Source: Bacteroidales bacterium (lineage in GTDB: Bacteria > Bacteroidota > Bacteroidia > Bacteroidales > FEN-979). From it: a stretch of 37,528 nt of DNA. Positions 25,594-34,541 of the stretch are shown here, one piece after another. The notes below the pieces were generated by a model. The model was not told the DNA's origin and ran no database searches. It worked only from the letters and a program-made list of their open reading frames with translations. Position numbers and translations under genes: made by a program. Position 1 is the first letter of the stretch, and every line of letters begins with the position of its first letter. The stretch spans positions 1 to 37,528 of the forward strand of contig JADGPR010000024.1 of assembly GCA_017882335.1 (NCBI GenBank), given 5' to 3'.

Positions 25594-26823
25594 TTACAAT
25601 CCCATTAACATCAATACAGGATCTTCACCTTCCATCTCCATCTTCAACGGATCCTCGATATACTCCTTTACTTTCACCAGGAAACTGACGGATTCCTTTC
25701 CGTCGATCACCCGGTGGTCGTAAGATAGAGCAATGTACATCATCGGATGGATCTCCACATTTCCGTTTACGGCAATCGGTCTCTCCATGATCTTATGCAT
25801 TCCCAAAATAGCGCTTTGTGGAGGATTCAGGATGGGTGTCGACATCATGGAACCAAAAACACCCCCGTTGGTGATGGTAAAGGTGCCGCCTTTCATGTCC
25901 TCAATCGTGATGTGGTTGTCTCTTGCTTTCACCGCCAGTTCCTTGATCTTAACCTCAAGTTCGGGAATGCTCATTTTTTCTGCATTCCGGATCACCGGCA
26001 CAACCAGCCCCTTCGGGGCGCTGACTGCAATGCCAATGTCAACATAGTCAGGAATGACGAGTTCATCTTTATCCAGCATGGAATTGACTTGTGGAAATTC
26101 CCTGAGCGCCAGGGTTACGGCCTTTGTAAAAAATGACATGAACCCGATGCCAACCCCGAATTTTTCCTTAAAAGCATCGTTGTGTTTTTCTTTGATATCG
26201 AGAATATTCCGCATGTTTACCTCGTTGAACGTGGTCAGCATGGCGGTCTCGTTTTTCACGGCAACAAGCCTTTCGGCAAGTTTCAGACGGAGGGTGGAAA
26301 GTTTCCTGCGTTCGAGGTTTCGTGAACCTATCGGATTCCCGGTTTTTCCCTGACTTTCGGTCCTGGAAATGTAGGATTCAATATCCTTCTTCCCGATGCG
26401 TTTCCCTTCAAAGGCAGCGAACACATCTTCTTTCTGAATATTTTTTTCCGTGCGGATCTTTTCTGCCAGTGGTGATATATGCGTTCCGGTCTTTGAGTTT
26501 TCTGACGGGTTTTTATCCTTAATGATAACAGGAACTTTCTTTTCCGGGACTACGGCAGTCTTTTCACGCGAAGGTTTTGTTCCTCCGGGGGAGGGTTCAA
26601 TCCGGGCAATAGTGACACCAACGGCAACGGTTTCTCCCTCAGCAACGAGGATTCTGAGAATGCCATCTTCCGGAGCTGACAAAGGAAATGACGCTTTATC
26701 GGAATCTATTTCCACCACTTCCTGGTCTTTATCCACTTCTTCACCGTCGCTTACGAGCCACTTCGCCACCTGTACCTGCGTGATCGATTCCCCCGGGCTC
26801 GGAATAATTATCTCTGATGCCAT
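25594..26823 (-). CDS. sucB: 2-oxoglutarate dehydrogenase E2 (dihydrolipoyl succinyltransferase)
   Basis: The 409-aa protein starts MASEIIIPSPGESI and contains a lipoyl domain (residues 1-75, lipoyl-lysine K43 in EIDSDKAS). An E3/E1-binding domain lies at ~125-160 (HISPLAEKIRTEK). A catalytic acyltransferase core follows (~185-409) with SYDHRVIDGKESV (the HxxxDG catalytic motif). It moves the succinyl group to CoA in the TCA cycle. The ATG at 26823 replaces an upstream TTG. It lies 79 bp after sucA, probably co-transcribed. Confidence 0.94.
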   Translation of the reverse strand: MASEIIIPSPGESITQVQVAKWLVSDGEEVDKDQEVVEIDSDKASFPLSAPEDGILRILVAEGETVAVGVTIARIEPSPGGTKPSREKTAVVPEKKVPVIIKDKNPSENSKTGTHISPLAEKIRTEKNIQKEDVFAAFEGKRIGKKDIESYISRTESQGKTGNPIGSRNLERRKLSTLRLKLAERLVAVKNETAMLTTFNEVNMRNILDIKEKHNDAFKEKFGVGIGFMSFFTKAVTLALREFPQVNSMLDKDELVIPDYVDIGIAVSAPKGLVVPVIRNAEKMSIPELEVKIKELAVKARDNHITIEDMKGGTFTITNGGVFGSMMSTPILNPPQSAILGMHKIMERPIAVNGNVEIHPMMYIALSYDHRVIDGKESVSFLVKVKEYIEDPLKMEMEGEDPVLMLMGL

Positions 26824-26902
26824 TTTCCTCTGTTCTTTCAATGATTTGATAAAATTCCCTTCACAAAATTACAACTATCTGAAAAACTTCCTTAATGATT
26901 GT

Positions 26903-29692
26903 TTATTGTATTTCCCGGCCCTCATCCTCCTTTTCAGAACAATGCAACCTGCAGGATTCATTCGCTACCTCACAGCTGCACTTTCCCATTGCTTTATCCA
27001 CGAGCAATTGTTGCTGGATCTTATGCAGACGCAAGGATCCGGTGGCAGGACTTCCGCTTGGCGGACGTGCTGTGAACTTCAGCGGGACTTCCTTGAAATT
27101 CCGGAGAAGGAAATCACATGCTCCCATATTGGCAGGTTCTTCCTGTATCCAGTGCCATATTGTGGCCTTGGTGTAGCGTTTGATAACTTCCCTGAGTTGG
27201 ACCAACGGCAGAGGATAAAGCTGTTCAATCCTGATGAGCGCTACTTCTTGTTGTTGTAATTTTTCTTTTGCTTCAAGGAGATCATAGTAGAGTTTTCCGC
27301 AGCAAAAAACGACTTTCCTGATTTTTTTAGGATCGGCTGAAGGATCATCGATCACTTCCTTGAAACCACCGTTGGTGAACTCCGAAAGGGGAGAAATACA
27401 CCGGGGATGCCGCAGCAGGCTTTTGGGAGTGAAGATCACAAGCGGTTTCCGGAATGGCCGGTGCATCTGCCTTCGGAGTACATGGAAAAAATTTGCAGGA
27501 GTGGTACAATTAACCACCTGGATATTGGTATGTCCGCTGATCGCAAGGAACCGTTCAAGCCTGGCGCTCGAATGTTCAGGTCCCTGACCTTCATAACCGT
27601 GGGGAAGCAGCAATACCAGCCCGTTCATCACTTTCCATTTTTCCTCGGCGCTGCTGATATACTGATCAATGATGACCTGCGCGCCGTTGCTGAAATCCCC
27701 GAATTGCGCCTCCCATAAAGTGAGGGTTTGCGGCGAAGTGAGTGCAAAACCATACTCAAATCCCAGAGCACCATACTCGGAAAGCAGGGAATTGATCACC
27801 TCAAACGTTGCTTGTTCTTCGGAAACGGTGGAAAGAGGAATGTATGTTTGTTCGGAATCTTCAACGGTCAGTACGGAATGACGATGCGAGAAAGTTCCCC
27901 GCTGTGTATCCTGCCCTGTTAACCTGACAGGGTATCCTTCCTTCAGCAAGGTCCCGTAAGCCAGCAATTCCCCCATGGCCCAATCCAGCGTGCCTTTCTT
28001 TTCGATCATTTCCCTTCGTTCATCCTGCAATTTGATGATCTTCCTGAAAAAAGATACTCCCTCCGGAAGTGAGGTGATCTGATGCCCGATCTGGTTCAAT
28101 GTTTTTTCATCAACAGCCGTGACAGGCGAAGAAGTGAAATCATCAGTATTCGCTTTCCGGATCTCATTCCAGAGGTTGCCAAGAAATGGCGAGATGTCTC
28201 CTTTCTCAATGGTCTTTGAGCTTTCCAGTCCCTGCTCCAGTTTTTCATTGATTGCAATCTTCATGGCTGCGAGGTCAAGTGAGGGGAGCGTTTGTTCTTC
28301 TTCCAGCTTTTTTGCATAGATCTCAAGCGAATCCGGGTGATTTTCAATGATCTTGTAAAGGATGGGTTGCGTGAAGCGGGGTTCATCACTTTCATTATGT
28401 CCGTATTTCCGGTATCCGAGAAGGTCGATGAATACATCCTTGTGAAATTGCTGGCGGAATTTTGTTGCAAGCTGAACGGTATAAACAACGGCTTCAACGT
28501 CATCGGCATTCACGTGAAAGACCGGCGACAGGATGGTCTTTCCGACATCGGTGCAGTAAGTACTGGAACGGCCATCTAAATAGTTCGTGGTAAAGCCAAG
28601 CTGGTTATTTGTGACTAAGTGAATGGTTCCCCCGGTTTTATATCCTGTGAGTTCCGACATCTGCAATAGTTCATAAACGATTCCCTGTCCTGAAATGGAT
28701 GCATCTCCATGGATCAGGATGGGGATAATTTGTTCGTTATTTCCTTCGTATTCCTGTTCAATCCGGGCACGGGCAATGCCTTCCACTACCGGATCAACAG
28801 CTTCGAGGTGGGAAGGATTCGGCGCCAGGATCAGGGAAATCGGTTCCCCTTCCTTCGCCGGGATCGTGCTGGAATAACCCAGGTGATATTTCACATCGCC
28901 GAGAAGGTCTGAATCCTGGTATTCCTTGCCTTCAAATTCGGAGAAGATGGACGAAACAGGTTTGTGCATGATATTTGCCAGGGTGTTGAGACGTCCCCGG
29001 TGGGCCATGCCAATCACAAATTCTTTTACACCCATTCCGGAGCCTGTCTCAATGATGGCATCCAGTGCAGGGATCAGCGATTCTACTCCTTCCAGCGAAA
29101 AAGACTTGTGTCCCGGGAATTTCTTATGGATAAATTTCTCAAAGAGAACTGCTTCCGCGAGTTTGCGAAGAATTTTTTCTTTCTGATCAAGATTGTAATC
29201 GGGCGTATTCCTCGTGACTTCCATGTGTAACTTCATCCATCCGATGATCTCCGGGCTCCGGATATACTGAAATTCCACACCGATCGACTGGCAATAGGTT
29301 TGGTTGAGGTGATCGAGTATTTGTTGCAGGGTGGTCTTTCCCAATCCCAGTTCGTTTCCTGCCTGGAAAGATTTTGGAAGATCTTCTTTTGTAAGTCCGA
29401 AATTTTCGATGTCCAGCGTTGGGGTGTATTGTCTGCGGGTCCTGACGGGATTTGTCCGGGTAAAAAGATGTCCCCTTGAACGGTATCCGTTAATCAGATT
29501 TATCACCTTGAATTCTTCCGGATAAACAGGGATTCCATCCTTTGTTTTTTTATAATTCTGCAAAGCGAATTCAAATCCGTCAAAGAATTCCCGCCAGTTG
29601 CCATCAATCGATCCCGGATCTTCCTTATATTTTGAAAACAATTCCTCGAAAACGGAATTATCCATATTATTCAAATACGAATATTTGTCCAT
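26903..29692 (-). CDS. sucA: 2-oxoglutarate dehydrogenase E1 component
   Basis: SucA is the thiamine-diphosphate-dependent decarboxylase of the 2-oxoglutarate dehydrogenase complex. The 929-aa protein has the short N-terminal E2-interaction segment (NWREFFDGFE), HRGRLNTLANIM, HGDASISGQGIVYE (cofactor region, ~330), TNNQLGFTT, and the C-terminal transketolase-like half with RGTFSHRHSVL and LPHGYEGQGPEHSS. Length is normal. The start at 29692 agrees with a -7 element 26 bp upstream. E2 follows; E3 (lpd) is not in the window. Confidence 0.95.
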   Translation of the reverse strand: MDKYSYLNNMDNSVFEELFSKYKEDPGSIDGNWREFFDGFEFALQNYKKTKDGIPVYPEEFKVINLINGYRSRGHLFTRTNPVRTRRQYTPTLDIENFGLTKEDLPKSFQAGNELGLGKTTLQQILDHLNQTYCQSIGVEFQYIRSPEIIGWMKLHMEVTRNTPDYNLDQKEKILRKLAEAVLFEKFIHKKFPGHKSFSLEGVESLIPALDAIIETGSGMGVKEFVIGMAHRGRLNTLANIMHKPVSSIFSEFEGKEYQDSDLLGDVKYHLGYSSTIPAKEGEPISLILAPNPSHLEAVDPVVEGIARARIEQEYEGNNEQIIPILIHGDASISGQGIVYELLQMSELTGYKTGGTIHLVTNNQLGFTTNYLDGRSSTYCTDVGKTILSPVFHVNADDVEAVVYTVQLATKFRQQFHKDVFIDLLGYRKYGHNESDEPRFTQPILYKIIENHPDSLEIYAKKLEEEQTLPSLDLAAMKIAINEKLEQGLESSKTIEKGDISPFLGNLWNEIRKANTDDFTSSPVTAVDEKTLNQIGHQITSLPEGVSFFRKIIKLQDERREMIEKKGTLDWAMGELLAYGTLLKEGYPVRLTGQDTQRGTFSHRHSVLTVEDSEQTYIPLSTVSEEQATFEVINSLLSEYGALGFEYGFALTSPQTLTLWEAQFGDFSNGAQVIIDQYISSAEEKWKVMNGLVLLLPHGYEGQGPEHSSARLERFLAISGHTNIQVVNCTTPANFFHVLRRQMHRPFRKPLVIFTPKSLLRHPRCISPLSEFTNGGFKEVIDDPSADPKKIRKVVFCCGKLYYDLLEAKEKLQQQEVALIRIEQLYPLPLVQLREVIKRYTKATIWHWIQEEPANMGACDFLLRNFKEVPLKFTARPPSGSPATGSLRLHKIQQQLLVDKAMGKCSCEVANESCRLHCSEKEDEGREIQ

Positions 29693-29717
29693 AGGGCTGT
29701 TGCTATACCATATCTAC

Positions 29718-29725
29718 AAAGTTAG
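29718..29725 (-). promoter_or_regulatory. -7 element for sucA-sucB-nadB
   Basis: Minus strand TAACTTTG fits TAnnTTTG. TTTA lies 19 bp upstream within a 9-bp tandem array. Predicted leader ~19 nt. Confidence 0.55.
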
Positions 29726-29759
29726 TAAAGTTCTTAAAGTTTGTAAAGTTTATAAAGTC
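29719..29759. repeat. 9-bp tandem repeat (AAAGTTnnT), ~4.5 units
   Basis: Units AAAGTTAGT, AAAGTTCTT, AAAGTTTGT, AAAGTTTAT, AAAGTC run head to tail. The last unit in the minus direction forms the -7 box of sucA. Confidence 0.8.
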
Positions 29760-29784
29760 GAGGGAAAGCCTGAAACGAATTTAC

Positions 29785-29882
29785 ACCGCAATGTCGCAAA
29801 CCTGCCTGCCGGTAGGCAGGGACGCAAATTTTTGCAAAGAAGTGATTTTGCGCTTTTTTTAGCGCCTTAGCGTCTTGGCGGT
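29785..29882. repeat. ACCGC-flanked inverted segment with nested hairpin
   Basis: ACCGCAATGTCGC (29785-29797) and GCGTCTTGGCGGT (29870-29882) are imperfect inverted arms resembling those around the GxxExxY gene. They enclose a CCTGCCT-loop-AGGCAGG stem (29801-29820) and a GCGCT/AGCGC stem, but no gene. Confidence 0.6.
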
Positions 29883-29967
29883 AAAAAAAATTTAACTAAC
29901 AAAGTTTTTGAATGAAGCAGGATAAAATTGCAGGTAAGATCAATAAAATTTGATTCATGAAATTAGG

Positions 29968-32049
29968 TTATTTTTTCTGTTGTTTCTGGAAATTCCGCAC
30001 TCCTGTATCTAAGAATTTGATGAAACTGTCTACATTCAGGTCATAAGCTTTCGGTATGGTGAGCAGGTTCCCGGTTGTATCAAGCAACACATAGTAAGGC
30101 TGTGCATTTACGTTGAACCGGGAGATCTGAAGGTCGGCATAGATTTTTCCGATGCTCTTTTTCACCTTCCCGTCATATTTTGAGGTGATCCATTCATTCT
30201 GCGGTACTTCGGTTTTATCGTCGACATAAAGAGCCGTAACAATAAAGTTCTCACGGAGCCGCTTGAGCACCTGCGGGTCAGCCCAGACGCGTGCTTCCAT
30301 CTCCCGGCAATTTACACACCCGTGGCCGGTAAAATCAATAAACAAAGGTTTGTTCTGTTTCCGTGCACAGACCAATGCCTGGTTATAATCGAAATAGCCT
30401 TCCAGCTGGTGGGGCAATTCCAGGAATTCCCCGTACTTCGGCACATCACACTGGGAAGTGTTGTTTGCTCTTGCACTCCCGGATACGGCTTTTACCTCGT
30501 TATGGATGATCGTGGTCAGGTCAAAATCAAGGGACTGCTGCGGGGGAAGATAACCGGCCAGGGCTTTTAACGGTGCACCCCACATGCCAGGGATCAAATA
30601 AACCACAAAGGTAAATGTGATGATGGCAAAGGTCAGTCTTGGCACGCTGATGAAAGGAACATCGGAATCATGGTTAAATTTTAGTTTTCCCAGCAGGTAC
30701 AATCCCATAAGGGTGAAAATCACGATCCAGAAAGCCAGGTAGACTTCACGGTCGAGGATGTGCCAGTGGTAGGTCTGATCGGCAATGCTCAGGAACTTTA
30801 ATCCGAGTGCAAGTTCAAGAAATCCAAGCACCACCTTCACGGAATTCAGCCATCCTCCCGATTTTGGCAGGCTTGCCAGCCAGGAAGGAAAAAATGCGAA
30901 CAGTCCAAAGGGAAGGGCAAAGGCAATCGAAAACCCGAGCATCCCGATGATCGGCTGGATGACTTCTCCGCCTGCAGATTTTACCAGGATGGCACCAACA
31001 ATAGGGCCGGTGCAGGAGAAGGAAACCAGCACCAGTGTGAACGCCATGAAGAAAGCCCCGGTGAATCCGCCTTTGTCGGCTTGTTTATCGGCCTTTGAAA
31101 CCATCCAGCCGGGGAGCGTGATTTCGAACATCCCCAGGAAAGATGCAGCAAAGACTATAAAAATCATGAAAAAGAAAACATTCGGGATCCAATGTGTGCT
31201 GAGGAAATTTGCAAAATTAGCGCCCAGGGTGACTGCTACAAGCGTACCGATAACGGTATAGATAAGAATTATGGAGAGACTGTAAACTATTGCCTGGAAC
31301 CTCGCCTTCCGTGTGTTCACACTGTCGTGCATGAAAAAAGTTACGGTCATCGGGATCATCGGGAAAACGCAGGGTGTTAATATAGCCAGGAAACCTGCAA
31401 GGAGCGAAAATAGGAAAAACATCAGAAGTGATTTCTTTTCCTCTTTATCCATCCCGGTCGCTTTCCCGATTGTCTTCGTAGGAGTAGTGCTTGCGGTTAT
31501 TACTTTTCCTGTATCCGACTTCTTACCAATGATATCGGAATTTTTAGCGACTGTATTTACGGCTGCAATCTCATTTCCGCCCGGATTTCCTTTGATATCA
31601 AATCCGAATTCAACATCATCGGGCGGAATGCACTTGCCATTGTCGCAACACATAAATTCAAGCGACCCCTTGACCTGGAAATCATTTTTTCCGAGAATCT
31701 TGATTTTTTGCTTGAAGACCGCTTTAATATCAAAATATCTTAATGTCTGGTTGTCAAACTGGGAATCTTTCTCTTCAATGGGTTTGGGCTCGGTCACATT
31801 CCCGATGAGTTGAAAATCCTTGCTTTTGTTGAACGTAAAAGTTGTTCCGACCGGTCCATTGGGGGGGAGCGGGTTATTTCGTGAATAGATATGCCAGCCA
31901 TGGTCGATCTTTGCGATGAGTAACAGCGTTGCTTCGTCGGGTTTTGTTTGTTCAACTTTGAAAGACCATGTGACAGGAGTTAGCACCTGTGAAAAAGTAA
32001 ATAATGGAATGAAAATCAACGCGAGGAAACAGGCAGGAAGTTTTTTCAT
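29968..32049 (-). CDS. DsbD-like thiol:disulfide interchange protein
   Basis: The 693-aa protein has a signal peptide (residues 1-20) and an N-terminal DsbD-alpha-like domain (~25-150, CCDNGKCIPP). Eight or so membrane helices (~205-500) follow, with the cysteine motifs TPCVFPMIP and SCTGPIVG. A C-terminal thioredoxin-fold domain (~555-690) carries GCVNC. This is the architecture that passes electrons from cytoplasmic thioredoxin to periplasmic proteins. It lies 43 bp downstream of tilS on the same strand and may have its own promoter over the tilS stop codon. Confidence 0.9.
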   Translation of the reverse strand: MKKLPACFLALIFIPLFTFSQVLTPVTWSFKVEQTKPDEATLLLIAKIDHGWHIYSRNNPLPPNGPVGTTFTFNKSKDFQLIGNVTEPKPIEEKDSQFDNQTLRYFDIKAVFKQKIKILGKNDFQVKGSLEFMCCDNGKCIPPDDVEFGFDIKGNPGGNEIAAVNTVAKNSDIIGKKSDTGKVITASTTPTKTIGKATGMDKEEKKSLLMFFLFSLLAGFLAILTPCVFPMIPMTVTFFMHDSVNTRKARFQAIVYSLSIILIYTVIGTLVAVTLGANFANFLSTHWIPNVFFFMIFIVFAASFLGMFEITLPGWMVSKADKQADKGGFTGAFFMAFTLVLVSFSCTGPIVGAILVKSAGGEVIQPIIGMLGFSIAFALPFGLFAFFPSWLASLPKSGGWLNSVKVVLGFLELALGLKFLSIADQTYHWHILDREVYLAFWIVIFTLMGLYLLGKLKFNHDSDVPFISVPRLTFAIITFTFVVYLIPGMWGAPLKALAGYLPPQQSLDFDLTTIIHNEVKAVSGSARANNTSQCDVPKYGEFLELPHQLEGYFDYNQALVCARKQNKPLFIDFTGHGCVNCREMEARVWADPQVLKRLRENFIVTALYVDDKTEVPQNEWITSKYDGKVKKSIGKIYADLQISRFNVNAQPYYVLLDTTGNLLTIPKAYDLNVDSFIKFLDTGVRNFQKQQKK

Positions 32050-32087
32050 CGGGCTTGCAGAGGTTTGAAATAAGTATGATTAAGTCG

Positions 32088-32095
32088 CAAATTTA
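32088..32095 (-). promoter_or_regulatory. Possible -7 element for the dsbD-like gene
   Basis: Minus strand TAAATTTG fits TAnnTTTG and overlaps the tilS stop codon; no -33 box. Predicted leader ~31 nt. Confidence 0.35.
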
Positions 32096-33445
32096 ACGAT
32101 TTTTTCCCTTCAACCATCGTACCTGGAATACCTCTTTTGTTTGGGAGGTAACCCTGAAGCGGTGATCGATCCTGTACCCGACGATCCATAGGATATGGGT
32201 TCCGGAACAGAGCAGCCAGGTGTTTTCTTTCTCCGGGATGGAAAGCTTACTGTCGATGAAGTAATCGCTCAGTTTTTTCTTTTTATTCATCCCAAAAGGA
32301 TAAAAGGAATCTCCTTTTTTCCACCGTCGCAGGATGAGCGGGAATACGATCTTCCGGAGGTCAAGATTGGCAATCTCTTTCGAAGGATCGATGACGAATC
32401 TTTTTATTGTAGCTGTTATTGTAAAAGAAAGGTGAATGGGTTTTCTGATTTCTTTTTTGTTTTCCGGGATGGAGATCCCGGCGTTTTTTAAACTGGATTC
32501 TTTTTTATCAGGAAGAGGATTCAGTATCAGTTCCTCACGATTCTTGATCAGCCGGTGGGTAGAAGAATAAAAAAAATTTCCTGAAGAATCATCATGTGAA
32601 TGAAGAATATCACGGATAACGGCTTCATTAAAGCCAAAAGGAGACAACAACTCGAATGCATAAATATCAACCGGCGTAAGTTTTTTCAGGTCCTCGATCC
32701 GGATATGCATTCCGTTTTTATCGTTCCTGAAGATCTTTTTTTTTGTTGCTTCGATCGATTTCCTGAAAACGACCTCGGTTTCTCTCATCCGCAGGATGGT
32801 TTCGGTAAGGATGTGCGGGAATGCCGGATTCAGTTCGCGGAAAAAGGGAATCACTTCATGCCGGATTTTGTTTCGCAGGTATTTTGTTTCCAGGTTGCTG
32901 CTGTCTTCCCGGAAGATCAGTTTGTGTTTCCGGGCAAAACCTTCAATGCTTTCCCGGTAAGTAAAAAGCAGCGGACGTACCAGGTTCCCCTGCCTTGGAA
33001 GGATCCCGTGAAACCCGGCAATCCCGGTGCTTCTCAGCAGGTTGATGAAAAATGTCTCAACCTGGTCGTCGAGGTGATGTGCGGTGGCAATGGAATGGTA
33101 TTTCTCTTTCAACCGGAGTTCCTCAAACCATTGGTAGCGCAATTCCCGTGCTGCCATCTGGATAGAGATCCCTTTTCCCTTTGCGTCCTTTGTTGTCAAA
33201 AATCGTTTAGTATAGAACGGAACTTTGTATTTGCCTGCCAGCTTTTCCACAAATGTTTCATCCGCATCCGATTCCATTCCCCGGAGCCCGAAATTGCAAT
33301 GTGCGATGCCGAATAAGTATCCTGCCCGGTGAAAGAGTTCACTCATGACAACAGAATCAATTCCCCCGCTCACGGCCAGGAGTATCCGGTCGGCGGGGTT
33401 AAAAAGGTTCTGGTCAGCGATATAGGTCTTGAATTCCTGGAGCAT
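32093..33445 (-). CDS. tilS: tRNA(Ile)-lysidine synthase
   Basis: TilS converts C34 of the CAU-anticodon tRNA-Ile to lysidine so it reads AUA. The protein has the ATP-PPase loop LAVSGGIDSVV near residue 23, AHHLDDQVETFFINLLRSTG (~105), and the C-terminal TilS_C domain with RRWKKGDSFYPFGMNKKKKLSDYF (split here as a known basic segment). I chose the ATG at 33445 (450 aa) over one at 33472: a -7 box lies between them, so the upstream ATG would not be transcribed, and MLQEF fits the family start. Confidence 0.92.
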   Translation of the reverse strand: MLQEFKTYIADQNLFNPADRILLAVSGGIDSVVMSELFHRAGYLFGIAHCNFGLRGMESDADETFVEKLAGKYKVPFYTKRFLTTKDAKGKGISIQMAARELRYQWFEELRLKEKYHSIATAHHLDDQVETFFINLLRSTGIAGFHGILPRQGNLVRPLLFTYRESIEGFARKHKLIFREDSSNLETKYLRNKIRHEVIPFFRELNPAFPHILTETILRMRETEVVFRKSIEATKKKIFRNDKNGMHIRIEDLKKLTPVDIYAFELLSPFGFNEAVIRDILHSHDDSSGNFFYSSTHRLIKNREELILNPLPDKKESSLKNAGISIPENKKEIRKPIHLSFTITATIKRFVIDPSKEIANLDLRKIVFPLILRRWKKGDSFYPFGMNKKKKLSDYFIDSKLSIPEKENTWLLCSGTHILWIVGYRIDHRFRVTSQTKEVFQVRWLKGKNR

Positions 33446-33449
33446 AGGA

Positions 33450-33457
33450 CAAAGGTA
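33450..33457 (-). promoter_or_regulatory. -7 element giving a leaderless tilS mRNA
   Basis: Minus strand TACCTTTG is an exact TAnnTTTG match. The predicted start (~33443) coincides with the ATG at 33445. No -33 TTTG is seen. Confidence 0.5.
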
Positions 33458-33472
33458 GATTTTCTTATTCAT

Positions 33473-33843
33473 TCTTCATTCTACATTTTTCATTTCCACT
33501 TTGTGACTTTGTCACTCTGTGGCTCTTTTTCACCGCTAAGATTCGAAGACGCTAAGAAAGCAAAGGGATTACAACACATTAATCTCTCTTGACCTAATAC
33601 CTAATGCCCAATACCCAAAACCTGAATAATTATCCATTATCAAAATATTTTTTGCAAATTTGTATTTGATGTTTAAAGGTACCAGTTAATTTCGCTATAA
33701 CCCGCTGAATTGAAATCCTGTATTAAATTTAATTTCGATTAGTGTGAAAATAGATTTCGGTTATTATCTATCTATCTGCGCTTTTAACCGACTGCTGCCA
33801 AACAGATAACTGCCCGACAATTTGTCCTGGTCTTAAAAAATAG
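33473..33843. other. Spacer between tilS and the toxin gene
   Basis: Low-complexity CATTCTTCATT-like words (33471-33500) are followed by an ACCGC/GACGC half-repeat (33531-33556) and then AT-rich sequence with no gene or clear structure. Confidence 0.55.
33531..33556. repeat. Solo copy of the ACCGC...GACGC repeat word
   Basis: CACCGCTAAG plus GAAGACGCTAAG resembles the arms at 12194, 12680 and 29785-29882. Confidence 0.5.
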
Positions 33844-33866
33844 TTGCACTTTCGGACAACATTTCA

Positions 33867-33874
33867 TATCTTTG
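33867..33874 (+). promoter_or_regulatory. -7 element of the toxin-antitoxin operon
   Basis: TATCTTTG fits TAnnTTTG, with GTTG (3 of 4 to TTTG) 20 bp upstream at 33843-33846. The predicted start (~33881) falls at an ATG (33879) that is out of frame with the toxin. Confidence 0.5.
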
Positions 33875-34228
33875 CCTCATGGGCCAAAAACAGAACACCG
33901 AACTGTCATTTTTTACAAAGGATACTTTCAGGCGTTCTTCGTAAAACAGCGGGACAAAGTGAAAGATAAAATTATGTGGACTTTGGACTTAATAGAAGAA
34001 CTTCCGAGGGTTCCTGAAACGTATCTCAAATACTTTGAGAACACAGATGGACTTTTTGAAATTCGGGTGCAACATGGAAGCGATATTTTTCGGATATTCT
34101 GTTTTTTCGACCAGGGACAATTGGTGGTTTTAGCAAACAGTTTTCAAAAGAAAACACAAAAGACACCGAAACAAGAAATTGAAAAGGCACTTAAAATCAA
34201 GGAAGAATATGAAAACGAAAAAAAATAA
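33872..34228 (+). CDS. higB: HigB/RelE-type toxin, N-terminus apparently frameshifted
   Basis: From residue ~12 this is a clear HigB-type RNase toxin of the Gp49 family: RTVIFYKGYF, KIMWTLDLIEELPRVP, LKYFENTDGLFEIRV, FRIFCFFDQGQLVVLANSFQKKTQKTPKQEI. Family members cleave mRNA on the ribosome. The open frame has only a TTG (33872) upstream, and that TTG lies inside the -7 box. The better-placed ATG at 33879 is in another frame and stops at 33944. Adding one A to the A-run at 33886-33890 would give MGQKTEHRTVIFYKGYF, a normal N-terminus. The gene is therefore either disrupted, misassembled or frameshifted. The antitoxin gene overlaps its 3' end. Confidence 0.8.
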   Translation: MPHGPKTEHRTVIFYKGYFQAFFVKQRDKVKDKIMWTLDLIEELPRVPETYLKYFENTDGLFEIRVQHGSDIFRIFCFFDQGQLVVLANSFQKKTQKTPKQEIEKALKIKEEYENEKK

Positions 34229-34514
34229 CGTTGTGACACTTGACCAATTCAAGGACAAACACTATGGCAAACCTGGGACTACAAAGCGTGATCAACTTGA
34301 AGCAGGTTACGAGAACTTTAAGATCGGGGCTTTAATCCATGAAGCCCGACTTGAAAAAGGCATGACACAAGAAGAACTTGCTGAGAAAGTAGGGACAACA
34401 AAGTCATACATTTCAAAAATCGAGAACAACATTAAAGAAGCTCGTATTTCGACACTTCAAAAAATTGTTGAACTTGGTTTTGGTGGAAAGTTACAACTAT
34501 CAATCAAACTTTGA
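34209..34514 (+). CDS. higA: HigA-type antitoxin, Xre-family HTH
   Basis: The 101-aa protein has a lysine-rich N-terminus and an Xre HTH domain at ~40-95 (GALIHEARLEKGMTQEELAEKVGTTKSYISKIENN, quoted in part as its helix pair). HigA antitoxins neutralise HigB and repress the operon. The ATG at 34209 overlaps the toxin's last 20 bp. An upstream in-frame ATG (34179) is less likely. The order toxin then antitoxin is the HigBA order. Confidence 0.88.
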   Translation: MKTKKNNVVTLDQFKDKHYGKPGTTKRDQLEAGYENFKIGALIHEARLEKGMTQEELAEKVGTTKSYISKIENNIKEARISTLQKIVELGFGGKLQLSIKL

Positions 34515-34541
34515 CATCTTAGACAACAGAAAAAACCGCAT

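Larger units (their letters stand above)
29693..29967. other. Repeat-filled spacer upstream of sucA
   Basis: No gene. It holds the 9-bp tandem array and promoter of sucA, an ACCGC/GCGGT-flanked ~100-bp segment, and a CCTGCCT/AGGCAGG hairpin at 29801-29820. Confidence 0.6.

Noticed and set aside
26450-27259. 269-codon plus-strand open frame over sucB/sucA
   Set aside because: It is a shadow of the two minus-strand genes, crossing their junction.
29719-29759. 9-bp array considered as a CRISPR
   Set aside because: Units are short, contiguous and lack spacers.
32600-33316. 238-codon plus-strand open frame over tilS
   Set aside because: Antisense shadow of tilS; no motif of its own.
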